Shown one piece after another: positions 11,726 to 24,985 of a stretch of 64,000 nt of DNA. The translations under genes and the position numbers were made by a program. Each line of letters opens with the position of its first letter. The stretch's first letter is position 1. This DNA comes from Desmodus rotundus (lineage: Eukaryota > Chordata > Mammalia > Chiroptera > Phyllostomidae). Below the pieces are notes generated by a model. The model saw only the letters and a program-made list of their open reading frames with translations. It was not told where the DNA came from and ran no database searches. Where the stretch lies: NCBI RefSeq assembly GCF_022682495.2, contig NC_071392.1, positions 88,800,797 through 88,864,796 on the forward strand, in the 5' to 3' direction.

Positions 11726-14384
11726 CTTTCTTTAGAAAGAAACACTTATTTTTCTTTGTGTTTTCTTTAATGACCGTTGTTTTAGTTTTATGAATTAAAC
11801 AGTATACATTTATTTAAACAAAATTATCAGCATTTCCCAAATATCTACGGACTACTCATTTACTTGTAAAACTAACAGTCGTAACTTAGAGATCCAACCA
11901 ATTAAATTTCCCAAACACCATAAACACTGACTACAAACATATTTAGTCAAGCACTTCTAAGCATTCAACTGAAATAAAAATTCTGATAAGTGCAGTTTTC
12001 CTGAATATTTTAAGTAACTTACAAGTATAGAAAACCCTCACAAAATTGTTATAACTACAAAGGAAGGTAATCAGTAATTTTAGATTAAAATCAGTTATCA
12101 ACATGCAATACCATGAATTCAAATTTGTCTTTTATCCTTATCCTGATTCATATTTTAGCGCTCATTATTTTCCTGAGTGACAGTTCCAACATATCAGCTA
12201 CTTTACTATTTTTATAGCTTCTTAGGTTTCAGAAATACTGCCACATCCAAATGAGAAACAGGCACTCAGAGCTGCCAGGCATGCGGGGTCCAGGACATGA
12301 ACGAACTCGTTCTCGGTGAGCACACAGGTCCTCTTCTGAGATGCAAACCCTAGCCAGCGATGGTCAGATCAAGCTTCATTTACATCCACAAAGATGAAGT
12401 TGTTTTTATTTTCAAATGACGTTTCTTCAAAAACGGTTTGGCCAGTATCACACCCCCTTTTGCATTACCCCGTTAGTAGGGTGTGCTGGCTCGGTCAGTC
12501 TGTTAGAATACTTCACTGAGACTGTTGGGACAAGACGCCAACGCTGCCTCCTCTCCTGGCGGGTAGTGCACCGGGTCTGCGTTTCCAGCTCTCCTCTTCA
12601 GGGCGCTGAGTCACACTGTTGTTTTTGAGATCGCTGCCGATTTCTTTCTGTACGGTGTGGTCACTAGTGCTAATGAACCGCCGGTTTTTATGTGTGTCTC
12701 CAGCTCCTGGCTGGTCCTTGTTTACCTCCCTCTAGAAACCACCTTTCTCAGGGTTATTCACTCGGCTTACTGGTTTTGTGCCCCCTATACTACCTACTAG
12801 ATGTGTGCTCAACAGCTCACAGTCAGGAATATTGTCAGCAGAGGAAATCAAACACCCATGTTAACACCCTGGTAGATACACCCCATTCTGTTTACCCTTC
12901 TTTGTGTGGTAACTATGTTACATGTGCCTTATATTAACTTCTCTAAGCATTATTATGAGCAAATGGCGCTCACGGACTACACCCTCACCTCTCAGTCAGC
13001 TATAACTCCTGCTCACTGAGCTCCTGCCCTCTCAAACGATGCCCACTCCTCAAACTCTGGCCAACAGGAGTTCTCTTTAACCTGACTCTGACCTTTTAGT
13101 GTTTCAGTACTATGCTTGTTTCTGGCAACAGCGAGCTGTTTCAGCCCCATTCCAGTTTGTTTGCTTTTACTACTCTGAGATATGGACTCGGCAGCCCTGC
13201 TGGAAGTAGCAGAGGGCTGTAGGGAGGACTATTTAGGTCCAAAATCCGGGGAACAGGGGGCAAGAAGGAGAGTTGATGGGAAATTTTTTAAAATGCTGTT
13301 GTTTGGCCATGTTTAATAAAGACAGAAATGGAAAATACATGTTATTTCAATGTCGTAAGCTCATAGTGACATTTCTAAATAAGAATATATAGCTGCGCTC
13401 CCCTTTTCTCAGAGCATGTGGCTTCCTTGACCACTGAGACTTTTTTTGACATTGTAACATTTGACCCGTAGTCTTTGTGCTTAGGCAGAATACACTAAGA
13501 AATTTCCTATTCCCAGTTCAGTGAGGATTCCAGACCACATACACCTTCACAGAACGGCGCTTACATTTTCCTGCATGTGCATGCGTAATTGCGAGAATGC
13601 GCATGGGTGTGGATTTACCTGCCAGCAGCAGGGAGCATCCTTTTACCTGGTACTTAGGTAACTATATATTGCACTTTGCTTTACAGCCCGCCCCGCCCCC
13701 ATGAGTAAATATAAACTATGGCCTTCATTTAAATTTTGTTTGGTTTTATACTTGTCTGAGTCAGCTACATCATGCCCCCACTAACAATTTATACCTTCCC
13801 TTTGGAACAATACACTTACCCACTTCTCAAGATTGACAAGCCGTAACCTGAAGGATGAAGTTACCTAATTTCACTTCTGTATGGTTGAGAGAAGCCTGCG
13901 CATCTGGGCCGAGATGAGGATGAGAAAAAGGCAGTGTTTTTCAGATGTTAAAAAGTCAATGCATAGAAATGTTTGTTCTAAGAAACAATTGTTTATGATA
14001 TAAGAAAAACATAAAGAAAACCCAAGATTGGGAAAAGTTACTTCTTCATTCTTTTTTTTTGTCTATAGTCTTCATCTTACAGAATTTTAATATGTCCCAG
14101 TCATGGATATATGTGCTGTATCTTACAGTGAACCGTTTCCTGCTCTCTCAGTGTCTGCTTGGCTTCCAACCTGTTCCTGCTCACCGAAGCCTAAATCAGG
14201 AATGTTCTTGACATTGTCCTTGTGTCCTCAGTGTGAAGCCCCTGGTCTGGCTGCACCAGTAACATGCATGAATGTCCTGTTTACCCTTCACAAAGTTCAA
14301 AATTAGCCAGGCTTCTAATAAGGGATCAGAGAGTTACACAGACTTTAAAACCGTGTTTCCGAAACATCTGTCCTTTCCAGAAGG

Positions 14385-14505
14385 TGCTGAGGTTCTCATT
14401 AAAAGGGCAGATCCCTGAGCCCAGGCCTGAGCGATTCCAAATAGCTAGGAGTTATGGCTCTGAACGGTGCATTTTTAGCAAGCCCTGCAGATCATTGTAG
14501 TGCAC
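14385..14505 (+). mobile_element. Old hAT-type (MER20-like) fragment
   Basis: The stretch contains 'agatccctgagcccaggcct', 'gcgattccaaatag' and 'gcatttttagcaagccctgc'. These resemble the internal part of a common mammalian hAT-Charlie non-autonomous repeat. Only about 120 bases are recognisable. Confidence 0.45.
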
Positions 14506-15140
14506 AATATAAAGTCTGTGAGCTGACGATTATAAAAAGATTGAATATCAAGTTGAGACAGGCAAAAAAGCACCACCTGGGGGAAATAATCTGAAGGGAA
14601 TAACACATTTCACTCCTGGGGAACAATCCTGAGCAGGATTGTGATGCTTTGTGGAAACTAATCAGGTCTCGTCTCTCATCTCCCAAATTACTCCTGTGAA
14701 AATTTCCTCCCTTCCCGCACTGGGTTTTCTGATTAGTGCACAGTGGAATGCTTTATCGTTGCTCAGGCATGTGAAATAGAGCAAGGGGAAATGGTCCCCT
14801 GTATTTTCTCCAGAGAAAGGTATTTTCAAGTTTAATTTTAAGAGGACATGTCATGAAATAGTTTAAGCTTTTTTCATGGAACGTGGCGAGTGGCATTCAC
14901 ACTGTTAATTTTTTTTTCATTGAGCACATTTCAATGTATAAGCCATTTTTCTCAGACATAAAACCTGACCCTTTTTTTCCTACTTAAAAGTATCAACATC
15001 CACATTCATTCTCACATGTAAACTTTGGAAATTATTACTTGGTTCTCGTCAGTGGAGAAAATTAGAGTAGGTTTGGTCGGTGGTGTTACGCTAACATTGT
15101 TTCCCCGTTCGTGGTGATTTTTAAGTGGAACGTTTTTCTG

Positions 15141-15178
15141 CGTGTGTGTGCGTGTGTGTGCGTGTGTGTGCGTGTGCG
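15141..15178. repeat. Tandem repeat of a 10-base unit
   Basis: Unit cgtgtgtgtg repeated three times perfectly, then a partial unit. It is alternating purine-pyrimidine (Z-DNA-prone) and likely to vary in length. Confidence 0.9.
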
Positions 15179-16334
15179 CTTCCAGTGAGACACAGACCCT
15201 GGCTGAGAGACAACGACCAGATCGTTATTATGAGTATAAATATAGACCATGAATATGGAAATGTTTATCTCCACCCTGGGTTGGCACTTGAAATCAGGCC
15301 ATTACAGATTAATTAGTTTGGATCTTAAAGGTATTTCAATCTTCAGGAGTCCCTCATTAAAATTAAAAAAGAAAACCAGAGGTGAATAACCATCCAGTCA
15401 TTAGCAGCCACCACGTTATGAAGGTTTAGCTGGTTCACCACTGCTGGCAGGGTTGGTAAAGGTGAAGCTAGAGACGCAACTTGGAGATCAGGGTTCCCGG
15501 AGACAAAAGGGCATGAAAACCAAAATTGCTTTCTTACGTTCCCAGCGTCTCTTGAACGGGTGATTCTCCCCATTTCTACAAAAGCCTGTGCTGTGGAGGC
15601 AGCAAAACTTCAGAGGACTTATCCTCGTTAGCAACGGCACCAACCTTACCCGAAGAGTGGAGGAGCTGCTGCACCAGAAGAGATCGAGCTCTTCGCATCC
15701 CTTCATAGGACTAAAAAGATCATCCGCCCACCCGAGAGCAGAGGAGAGACTTGGGGCCTGGGCAGAATCATTGGGTGATGCTGGCCCAGCGCTCACCTTC
15801 CTCCAATATAAAGCTCCTTGGAGGTGTCAGAGCTGGAGAATCGCCTTCTCCCAGCCCAGTCCACACCCCAGGAAATGGGTAAGGTTGTTAAACACGATAG
15901 ACGTCATTATGGAATATTACAGCACCAGCTTCAGTTCAGTGGCAACATTGGGCCCCTTTGCACTTGCGGTCTAGCCCAGGGCTCGGCCGCCATTGCACGC
16001 TTTCAGACAACTTCTTTGTGAGTGTAGGCTGTTAGGAAGCTGAATTGTCCACACCTGTTCTAAAACAGAGGGCCCCTTTCACGTGAGGCTCCCACCACGG
16101 CGCTACAGGTAGATCTTCTCTCCAGGTGTCACACGGAACATAGAAGTCTGTGGTTCTGCTCAGCTCACTGCCGTTTGAAAAAAACATCACAGACACTTTG
16201 ACAAGGCTTGACTTAGTCAAGGAGCACCTCCCTCCACGTGCAGCTGGAGCTTTGGAGGCCTTCCTCGGCTGTCAGACTGCGACGTGGCCCACAGCTCCCG
16301 CACGGTGGGCCCAAGGTGGTACGCCGCCTTCATT

Positions 16335-16800
16335 CACTCCTTAAGCACCTACTATGTGCCGGGCAAGGTCTAGGAGCCAGAAACACAGCAAAGGACAAGC
16401 AGGCAAAGCAAGTGCATGCAAGGACTTATATCTCAGTCCAGGAGGACAGTCACCACAGAAGCAAACTCAGCATCTGAATGGATGTTATAAATAATGATAC
16501 ATGCTATAAAAATGAAACTAATGGGGAATGACCGAGGGTGGCTTTAGGTTGGATTTTCCATTTCACTGAGAAGGAGGCATTGGCTCCGAGGAGGTGACTG
16601 GCTTCTGAATGATGAGAAGGAGCCAACCCTGCAGAAGTCTTTGAAAGGCATTTTAGGAAAGAGAGACAGGTCCTGCAATGGAAACAAGCCTGGTGTTTTG
16701 AGGGACAGAAAGACAGCCAGTGTGGCTGGAGCCCAGTGAGCAAGGGGGAGAACGGACCAGGAGGGTACGAGAAGCAGAGACAAAATCCTGAGGTCCCTCC
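16335..16800 (-). mobile_element. L2 3' region
   Basis: It begins with the complement of the L2 3' end: 'cattcactccttaagcacct', 'actatgtgccgggcaaggtc'. It continues with 'ctgagaaggaggcattggct', 'gatgagaaggagccaaccct' and 'ccagtgtggctggagcccag', all in the L2 order on the minus strand. Confidence 0.65.
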
Positions 16801-17144
16801 ACGCCAGCTCTTGCATGGAGTCTGGGGCTGGGCATGACCTAGAGGAGGGCCTCAGTGGAGACGGGGCAACACATGGTGTCTTGCCCCACCCCCACCCCGG
16901 CTACCTGCCCCTTACGGAAGAATCTCCGGAGTCTCCTTCCACTGAAATCTGAAGACAAGCTCGCATTAGCATCTCCAGACTCCTTTCAGGGGTCAGGACG
17001 GCCCAGCATAAAACCCCATAGGAAGGCTCTGCGGGGCAGTATTCTTACTTAGAAGAAGAGGTGAGGGCTGTGGGGGAGTGGGAAGGAATTGCTTTATTGT
17101 CTTTTTTTAAGTGGCAGAAATTTTTTATGGAAAGGCAACTGGCA

Positions 17145-17300
17145 CTGAAGCCGCAAGAACCTGGTTTAAAATGGAACTGACATTAAACTCTCTGTCTCAG
17201 TTTCCTCATATGAAAAATGGAGGAAGTACCTCAGGTGGTACTGTAAAGGTTAATTGATCAAGATAATACCTGTATTAAACATTGCTTGGAACACAGTTTG
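17145..17300 (-). mobile_element. MIR fragment
   Basis: In reverse orientation it contains the complement of MIR landmarks: 'gaacctggtttaaaatggaa', 'tctgtctcagtttcctcata' and 'aaaaatggaggaagtacctc'. The order is as expected for a minus-strand MIR. Confidence 0.65.
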
Positions 17301-18182
17301 AAAGATCATAGCTGCTATCAATAACTATTAATAACCCTATGAAGTTCACTGTTAATAAGTACTAACAACTTTATGAAGTTAGGGAGACACTGGCAGTTTA
17401 TAACTGAGAACTGCCTCCGTGACATCTAAGCCTCACTCGTGAATGGACAGCCTCAGGAACCTTACTCTTCATCAGCATGAGGGACGACATCCCCTCCACC
17501 CACTGCAGCTGCGACAGGGGTCCAGGCTGAGGCCCAGAGACCTAAAGTTCAGATGCAGAAGCAGAGCCCACCTCTAGCTCATCCACATGTGCTGAGAGAG
17601 ACATTCTTTTAAAAACCACAGTCCAGTAACCAACATAATGGGGGAAATTTAACCTTTATTTGTATCTTACAAGGAACATCAAAGGTCATTTGAGTCCAGC
17701 CCACAGCACGGTTAGGTTTCCCCTCACCCCACTCCACACCCAGGCATCTCTGTGCCCGTCTGCTTGCGCTCACCCATCCTGTTCCTCCCGGATTCCCCTC
17801 CTTCCAGCCCTCTAGGGCCCTGGTCTCTGCTTCTCCTCCCTCTGCCCTGTCTCTTTTCCTCTGTACTCTTTCACACATGTGTGTCTGTACGTGCGTATTA
17901 CGTGTGTGTGCATATGCACATATGTCTGTATCAGGTGCATATGCTTTTCAACCAGAGGGAGCTACAACATGCATTTTACTCTGAACAGGGCTTGCCCCTT
18001 ACAATATATAGTCGGGGATTTGTGTAGGTCTGTTTCAGTGTGTGTGCCATTGTATTCTATTCTTTTAACATACCGTAATAGATTGTAATTGTGGTTGATT
18101 GCATTTTTTTTGCTATTAAAACTCTTCAAATTTTTACAAAGCAATCAAGCACTAAACCAAAAGGGGGGGTGTGGGTGGGTGC

Positions 18183-18200
18183 GTGCGTGTGCACACGCAC
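18183..18200. repeat. 18-base perfect palindrome in GT-rich DNA
   Basis: The sequence GTGCGTGTGCACACGCAC equals its own reverse complement, centred between 18191 and 18192. It follows a G7 run and GTGGGTGGGT, and it is alternating purine-pyrimidine. Confidence 0.95.
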
Positions 18201-20134
18201 CCCACGGGAGGTGGGGATGGAAGATGAAGGAGAAAGTCAAGTGGATTGAAATGGGCACTAAAGCGACCATTCTCCAATACTAAATGTACTTGAAATTTAT
18301 TTCCCTGCATCTGTAGGTAAATGTCCTTCTGTTCCTGAAACAATAAATCCCCACAAACTTCCCATAAAGTTTTGCAGAGGTGAAGAGTGAGATTGGTTCC
18401 ATTGGCGTCCATCCGGCGCTGGGTTTATGTGCCTTCAGGTGTGAGTCAGAATGCCCCTGTTTTTCCCCCGAGCCCCTGGACAGAGGAGAGGTCAGAACGC
18501 TCCACGTTTCCGAGCGGCCAGGCTCTGGTGGCTGCCAGGCTGTTGCAGGAATTGCTTCCAAGACCCACCTGTGCCACCATCTACTTGGGTTTGGATTAGC
18601 CTAACCTGCAGTGCCCTGCCGTGGCAGTTAAAACTTCTTGTGCTTCTTGTTATGATCTCAGCTCACTTCTGAAAATATTGAGACTCCCAGACAGCTCAGT
18701 TGTGGACAAGCAGCCTTCCCTCCCATGGGCCCAGTAACCTGGAAGGGAAGGTGCAGGCACCAGTGTCTCTAGCTCACAACTGAGGTTCTGTTGTGGAAAA
18801 CCTAAGTGCGGTCGTAAGGGGGCCATTCGTGCCGTCTTGCAGTGCCCAGGCATGTGCCTGTGCACCTCGTTCTGATCAGTCCACGTGGAGTGAGGCCCAC
18901 CGGGGTTGCCGCAGGGCCCGAGTTCAGGGAAGACCCCTGACACTGTGGCCCCGGCACACCCTCAGAGCAGTTCTCTTGTGCAGAATGGGTCGTCACCACA
19001 CCCTCCGCTGCGTCTGCCTGTGAAAGCGCTGCTTACTCTTCAGGCGTTGCCTGCCCTCAGGCAGATTTCCAGGTTCCTTTGAAATTGGATCACCCCCATG
19101 GACGCCATTGCACTTGAGTACCCCATGTCCTAAAGGTGTGACACAAAGTTAGAAGACTCCCGCCAGTCTTACAGAACCTCAGGCCGACCTGTGTCCCCAT
19201 CACGCAGCCCTTCCACCAGCTGGAGCCAGGGTCCCGGTGCTCAGCGTCGCACTGCGGAAGCAGCAGCAGAGACCTGCCACTGGAGGATGGGGCTTCGGCC
19301 CCATGTGCTCCTTTTATCTTTAAACTCTGGACGTTCGCTTAGGCGTGGACGTGTGGTTTTTGTATTAGAAATTGTGTTCACTTAACCACCAAATGGAATT
19401 TGTTTTCAGGCCTCCTTCCCGCTATTCCCTTCTCCCCAAGTGTTTCCGAGTTGTTAGGGGCCCCAGTGTCTGATGTGTCGGGCCCAGCCCAGCAGCCCAC
19501 CCCGTGTACAGAGAAGTCTGTATTTCTCTGTTGTTACTCATACCCGTAGGCCTAAAGAAGATGTCTCACCCTTTCACAGTTCTTTAGCTTTTCATAATGC
19601 TGCTTGCGTCCTCACAACATCCCCCCTGACAAAGGAGCTGTGTTTCTGACTCACAAAGCAGTGGGCTTCAAAGCTGACGGCCACTCCTGGGCTCCTCCTC
19701 TTTGCACAGCGCCTTGCGGACCACCCCTGGAGACTCGGGGACCGTGGTAGTTGTCAGTAGGGAAACGACAGTGTCTGTGAATAGGACATGGAAATCTGTT
19801 TATTTCCTACGATGAAAAGAGCCCGAAAAGGAAACTTTGATTTGTGAAACGTAATTGTGTATCATATCAATCCATTACTCCGCCTTGTAGAGCCGTTTGC
19901 AATTTTCCCATCCACTGTTCTGAAATGGGCAGCTTTTTTCCACTTTGTACTCACCCAAGGGATTTGATATAAACCGTTTCTCTGGACGTGGCACTGGGGA
20001 ATTTTGTTTTCTATCAGTACGTCAGGGCCATCTCTGCCTGGTGGCCATGTGGCCAAATGCATCGCCGTTGGTTACGGTTCTGCCGTGACTGTCCTGCAGG
20101 ATACCAGGGCCGACGATGAAACGGGGACTCGGTG

Positions 20135-20360
20135 GGCCTTGACCCAGTGGCTCAGCTGGTTGGAGTGTCATCCTGTATGTCAAAAGGCTGTGGCTTCCAT
20201 TCCCGGTCCGGGCTCACACCTGGGTTGTGTATTTGATTCCCAGTCAGGCGCGTATGGAAAGCACCTGATCATCGTTTCTCTCTCTCTCCCCCTTCTCCCT
20301 CTCACCCCCTTCCTCCCTAAAATCAGTAAACATGTCCTCAGGTAAGAATTTTAAAAGAAA
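20135..20360 (+). mobile_element. Ves-type bat SINE
   Basis: The head reads ggccttgacccagtggctca, followed by a tRNA-like body with box-B-like ggcttccattcccggtc, a CT-rich stretch (20277-20320) and a tail ending in aaaatcagtaaacatgtcc and A-rich sequence. The copy is diverged. Possible flanking repeats are the 10-mer at 20118-20127 and a similar one at 20372-20381 (two mismatches). It sits head-to-tail opposite the minus copy at 20740. Confidence 0.88.
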
Positions 20361-20739
20361 AAACAAAAAAAGAAATGGGAACTTAATGGTATCAGACCAC
20401 GAACTGCCATGACAGGAGAGAAAAAGAAAAGAGGAAGCCGATCCCAGTGGGAGCCACAGTACGGAGAGAGCGGCATTCATGGGTCGGTGCCCTCAGAGCC
20501 ACTGTCGGCCCCCCGCGAGTGCAGGCTGGGGATGCGGCGGTCACACAGAGGGCTTGCCATGTGCCCTGCAGGCACTCGGAGCCACAGGGGTTCACCCATG
20601 ACAGGGAAGCGGCCAGCTCTGCTGGCTCTGTGTGGCATGCGGGTGGGAGAGGACAACGGCCCGAGCGCAGGGACATTGGGCAGCGGTGTGGCAGTCAGGC
20701 CTTGGAGGTTGCCTGGATGCCCAGGGATGACTCCCATGT

Positions 20740-20945
20740 CTCTTTTTTCAATTTATTTTATTTTCACAGAGAGTGGAGGGGAGGAAGAAAGAGAGGGAGA
20801 GACACATCCATGTGTGGTTGCCTCTCACGCGCCCCCTACTGGGGACCCAGCCCATAACCCAGGCATATGCCCTGACTGGGAATCGAACCAGCAACCCTTT
20901 GGTTTGCAGGCCAGTCCTCAATCCACTGAGCAACAGCAGCCAGGG
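20740..20945 (-). mobile_element. Ves-type bat SINE with target-site duplication
   Basis: This is a full-length inverted copy. It starts with a T-rich tail, then a purine-rich stretch (complement of the CT tract) and the reverse complement of the tRNA-like head ending gcagccaggg. An exact 12-base direct repeat, tgactcccatgt, flanks it at 20728-20739 and 20946-20957. That is the signature of L1-mediated retrotransposition and shows insertion into unique sequence. Confidence 0.95.
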
Positions 20946-23224
20946 TGACTCCCATGTTTCTGGCTTGAGTGGCAAAGTGGGAACAGCATCAATGTGGAGT
21001 ACACTGCAGGCAGAGTTCATTTGGATTAAAAAATTATGTTCACTTTCAGTCATAGAGTTGAAGGAAGCTACTTGTAGGTCAAGGCTAAGCTGTCCAGTAA
21101 GAAATGCATATCTTAAATCTTAAAGTCACAGTGGAGTTCTAACTATATGCATACATTTGGGGATTGCTGACTTGCGATCAGTCCTTGAAATCATGAAAGC
21201 AGATGGAATGGCTCAGGAAAAGTAAGAAAAGCATTTAAAATCTGGACAATCCCCAGAGTCTCCCTCCAGTGGCCACTTCTGTGCACTACACTGTTCATTA
21301 AACATTTTTAATTTCAACCTGCATGTTCTGGGTATAATAACTTTGTTCTGCAACCTCCAGAGGCAGCAGAGTTTTATTTTTGCTAAATCAGACAGATCTC
21401 CCCACCAGTCCTTTACACACCAGGGTGTGCGGAAGTCAGGCTTGCGACTCCCTCGTTCCTTGGAATCAGTCACACAGAAACCTTTGGGATTCACCCCAGA
21501 CAGAAATCTGAGTCAAAGAACATGAAGCCCACACATTTCCACTGCACACCTAGTTATCCATTTTTCCACTTTTGGTTATGAATTTTTCCCTTTGAACCCC
21601 AATATACTCTGGGTGACTAGTATAAATTAGGCATAACTGATAGCCCCAAGGAAGAAAGTTTGAGGAAATATCAGGATCAAATGTGAAGACCCGGAAGAGC
21701 TTTACAAGAAAACTTAGACCTGCCCCCCTTAAGTATCCAATTACACAAAACTGTCGCAAGATTTAAAATGAAATACAATTACCTCCTAAAATTATCCCTA
21801 CGTTTAAATGCACCATGGACACCTGAGTTCCCACAGCTAATTAGGAACCAGCTGTTTTTTCCTCTTCCCCCGGTGTCTGCTCCAACCCACAGCGATGTGG
21901 GAAGCCTCCTCTGGGGTTTCTTCTTTTTCTCCAGGGGACTCTGTCCCCTTTCTTGCCGAGTTACATTGCTGACCCCTCCCACACGTGTGTAATGGCCCCT
22001 CTTGGGGCGATTTACAGGCCACAGCGGTGGGGAGGGCGTTCTGGAGAGGATAAAACTCGCATGTGAACTCGCAGCCCTTTGTTTCGCGTTCAGCTTGCCC
22101 TGTGAAAGGAGGCTGGGAGCCGAGCAAAGCGACTTCGCCCTTTCCAGAAAGCATGAAATGGCCTCATTCAGGGAGCAGCTTTTTCTCCCCGTGTACGGAG
22201 ACTCAAATCTGCATGCCCGCGAGGCCCTCTGGTCTTTGGTTGTAAGGAGCACCCGGCCGTAGTAAACGACGAAGACCCCATGCACCACTCAGAGGAGACT
22301 CAAATTTCCAATCTTCAGGCCACTGAAAGTGTCCAGAGCGACTGGCCCTCCCTGGCTAGTATTTACAGTGGAATATGCTGGCCTCTAAAGCAGCAGCCAT
22401 GGGAGCTTCTCAGCACGGTGGCCGAATTCATGCTAAATCTGAGAGCAGATGGAAAACCCTCCCGCCCCCCTCCACCACCACCCACCCCAACTCCCAGGCA
22501 CCAGACCGCACCAGCAGCCACGCGCCTCACTAAGCCACGGCTGGCAGAGCCCGCATGCATCTGCTCCACATCAGCCAAATGCCAACTGCCTCTTCACCTT
22601 TTCTACCTACCTGTCTCACCTCTGACGGTCAAGGAAGGACAGCAGGGGCCTGACATCAAGGTGGGGCCTGAACCTCTCACTTCTCGCAACTCTGCGGTCA
22701 GCTCTCTGGTCTACCTTCGTCCAAATGCAATTATTTATAGAGTTCGGGTCCCCCTCTGAGCTGCTCAGTCAGGCCGCCTCTCGTCAGATTTACATCTGAG
22801 GGCTACTCTACAAAGCCACGTGTCATGTTGCCGGTCTCGAGGATAGTTCTCATTTGTGTGCCCTTTGTGGAATTTTTTTTAGGTCGGTAAGGAGATAACG
22901 ACATGGGGCACAGGGGTTTGAAAGGCAGGGAGCAGAAGAGTGACAGAAGAAGAGACAGGGTGAGAGGTGGGTCTGAGATGGGCCGGTGGCTGGAGAAGGC
23001 AGAAGGGTCAGGAGAGCTCTCAGTCCAGCCTGCACCTCCCCTTAGAAAACTCACCTGTGCTGTCAGGTGGGCGCAGGAGAGGCCTCAGGGGTTGATGAGT
23101 TGCTCTTCGCCTGGCGAAGGAAGGGGACCCAGTTTCCCACCCTCACTCCCCTGGGCCAGCCCTCGGACAGTGACTGTGCGTGACACTAAAGCCACCGGTG
23201 TAGCAGGGACGAGCAGCATAGGTG

Positions 23225-23415
23225 GAACGTCTGTTTAGGGCTCAGCACTCTGCCGAACGCATTTCCAGCCTCGTCTGCTGTGATTCTCAACACCCTATGA
23301 AAGGGTTTCCATTGTTGTTTCATTGTACAAATGAAGGAAGGGCGATTTAGGAAAATTGCCCAGGGGGTGGGGGGGATGGGGCCCAATTGTCTGATTCCGC
23401 AGCCGGCACACAGGC
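23225..23415 (+). mobile_element. MIR fragment
   Basis: 'ctgtgattctcaacacccta', 'cattgttgtttcattgtaca' and 'aatgaaggaagg' occur in the order of the MIR core, then 'gaaaattgcccaggg' and a closing 'gcagccggcacacaggcc'. Diverged. Confidence 0.5.
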
Positions 23416-24864
23416 CACCGCACCGTGGCTCCACCAAGTGACAGGCTGAGTGGCCCTGTGAGCTCACCTGCTGCTGTCCCCACCATCCTCCCAGCAACAC
23501 GTCCTCATGGCCCCGACCCTGACCACCGTGACCATCACAGAGAGGACTCCAGCATGTCTTGTGTTCAGTTGCTCCTTGTGAACATACAGGAAAATCAGTA
23601 AGTGCGGACCGTTGACAGGCCGGTGAGAAGCAAACTGCAGGACCCCAGGAGGTTCAGGAATTAGAACACGCTGAATGTCAATATAACCAAAAATCTGTCA
23701 TTTGGCTGTTTGGGGAGAACGCGAAGAGAAACAGTAGGGAGGTTGGCTTGTAAAATTGCTCAGTCCTCATCTTGCATTCAGGAAAGTCCACGGAGGAGAT
23801 CTAAGATATGTAAACTAATACATATCTCCACAAGTGTATTTTAGAAATACAGGGATTAACTTAAAAAGTTAAAGGTGCAAAGGAGTTGTCACTAAGTTGG
23901 GTTTGGGATGGAAAGAGGGGAAGCGGGACTTGCGTTTTACTGTATCCCTTCTAACACCACTTGACTTTGAAAACTAAGTTAGAACTTCAAGTTAGGCTCA
24001 AAAGGAATTGCTGCCCATCAGAAACTATCCCTCAGAAATTTTGAAGTCAGAATCCCATACGGAATAACCACCGGTGACAGGGGTAAATGGCTGTGGAAGA
24101 ATTTGGATGAAGAGATGGTGCTGCATTTTCTACTGCTGACTCACCGAGGTGACCGGAGGCACCACCCCAGTTCCTGTTGCCACAGGAGACATGCCCAGCC
24201 CCAGCCCAGGACGTATCTGAAAAGCTTCTCACGTGCCCACGTGGTTTTCCAACTCATAAAGCCATCAACCCCACCCCAGCCACGTCGCGTCCCACCCTCG
24301 GCCGGGTCCCTGGCCGCTTCCGCCTGCCTCCGTGTTGTCACTGTTGCCTGGCCCCTCCGGGCTCCGTTCCTGTCGGCTCTGCTTCCCACCTTCCCTCTCA
24401 GTTTCCACACTTGCCCCCTTCTGCCTGTCCACGATGGCCACCCCGACTCCTGCTGCCATGCCGGTCCGTGACAGACAGGAGCCTCCTATTGCCCCCTGGT
24501 GTTCTCGTCCAGTGCCACCTGCCCTTCTGTGGCACTGACCTTGATGGTCAGCACAGATTGCAGCTGTTTCAGTAGCCTGGAGGTGATGAGGCCATGGGTC
24601 TTGCAGACGTGTGGCACTGTTCACTGAGCCTGTGGGGGTCCTCGGAATGAAGCCGTGGATCAGGAGAGTGACGGCGTGCTAGTGGGAGCCACGTCCTGGT
24701 AGGCGCTAATGCAACGTCAGCTCCTATTCACAGTTCTTTACCACCTTCAGTGCTCAGGTCGCTATACAGTGGCTTTTGTCCCCTGAGAACTTTGCATATG
24801 GAGTGGGATTAAATATAATTGAGAGAGGACACTATCACTGACCCAATGATGTAATGACCTTTTG

Positions 24865-24985
24865 AGTACATACTTTGCTCTGGGGTCAAAGGTTACGGAG
24901 AAGAAACGGTTCCCTCCCAGCTTTCAGGGAGCTTACAGTCTGCTGGGAGCATTATAAACAAACAGCAATAATGCTGTGTGCTCCT
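24865..24985 (-). mobile_element. Possible L2 3' fragment
   Basis: 'gagtacatactttgctctgg', 'ggagaagaaacggttccctc' and 'agggagcttacagtctgctg' resemble the complement of the L2 3' end. The piece is short. Confidence 0.4.

Noticed and set aside
20409..20948. 179-codon plus-strand open frame
   Set aside because: Its second half is antisense SINE sequence (20740-20945); the first half shows no family resemblance.
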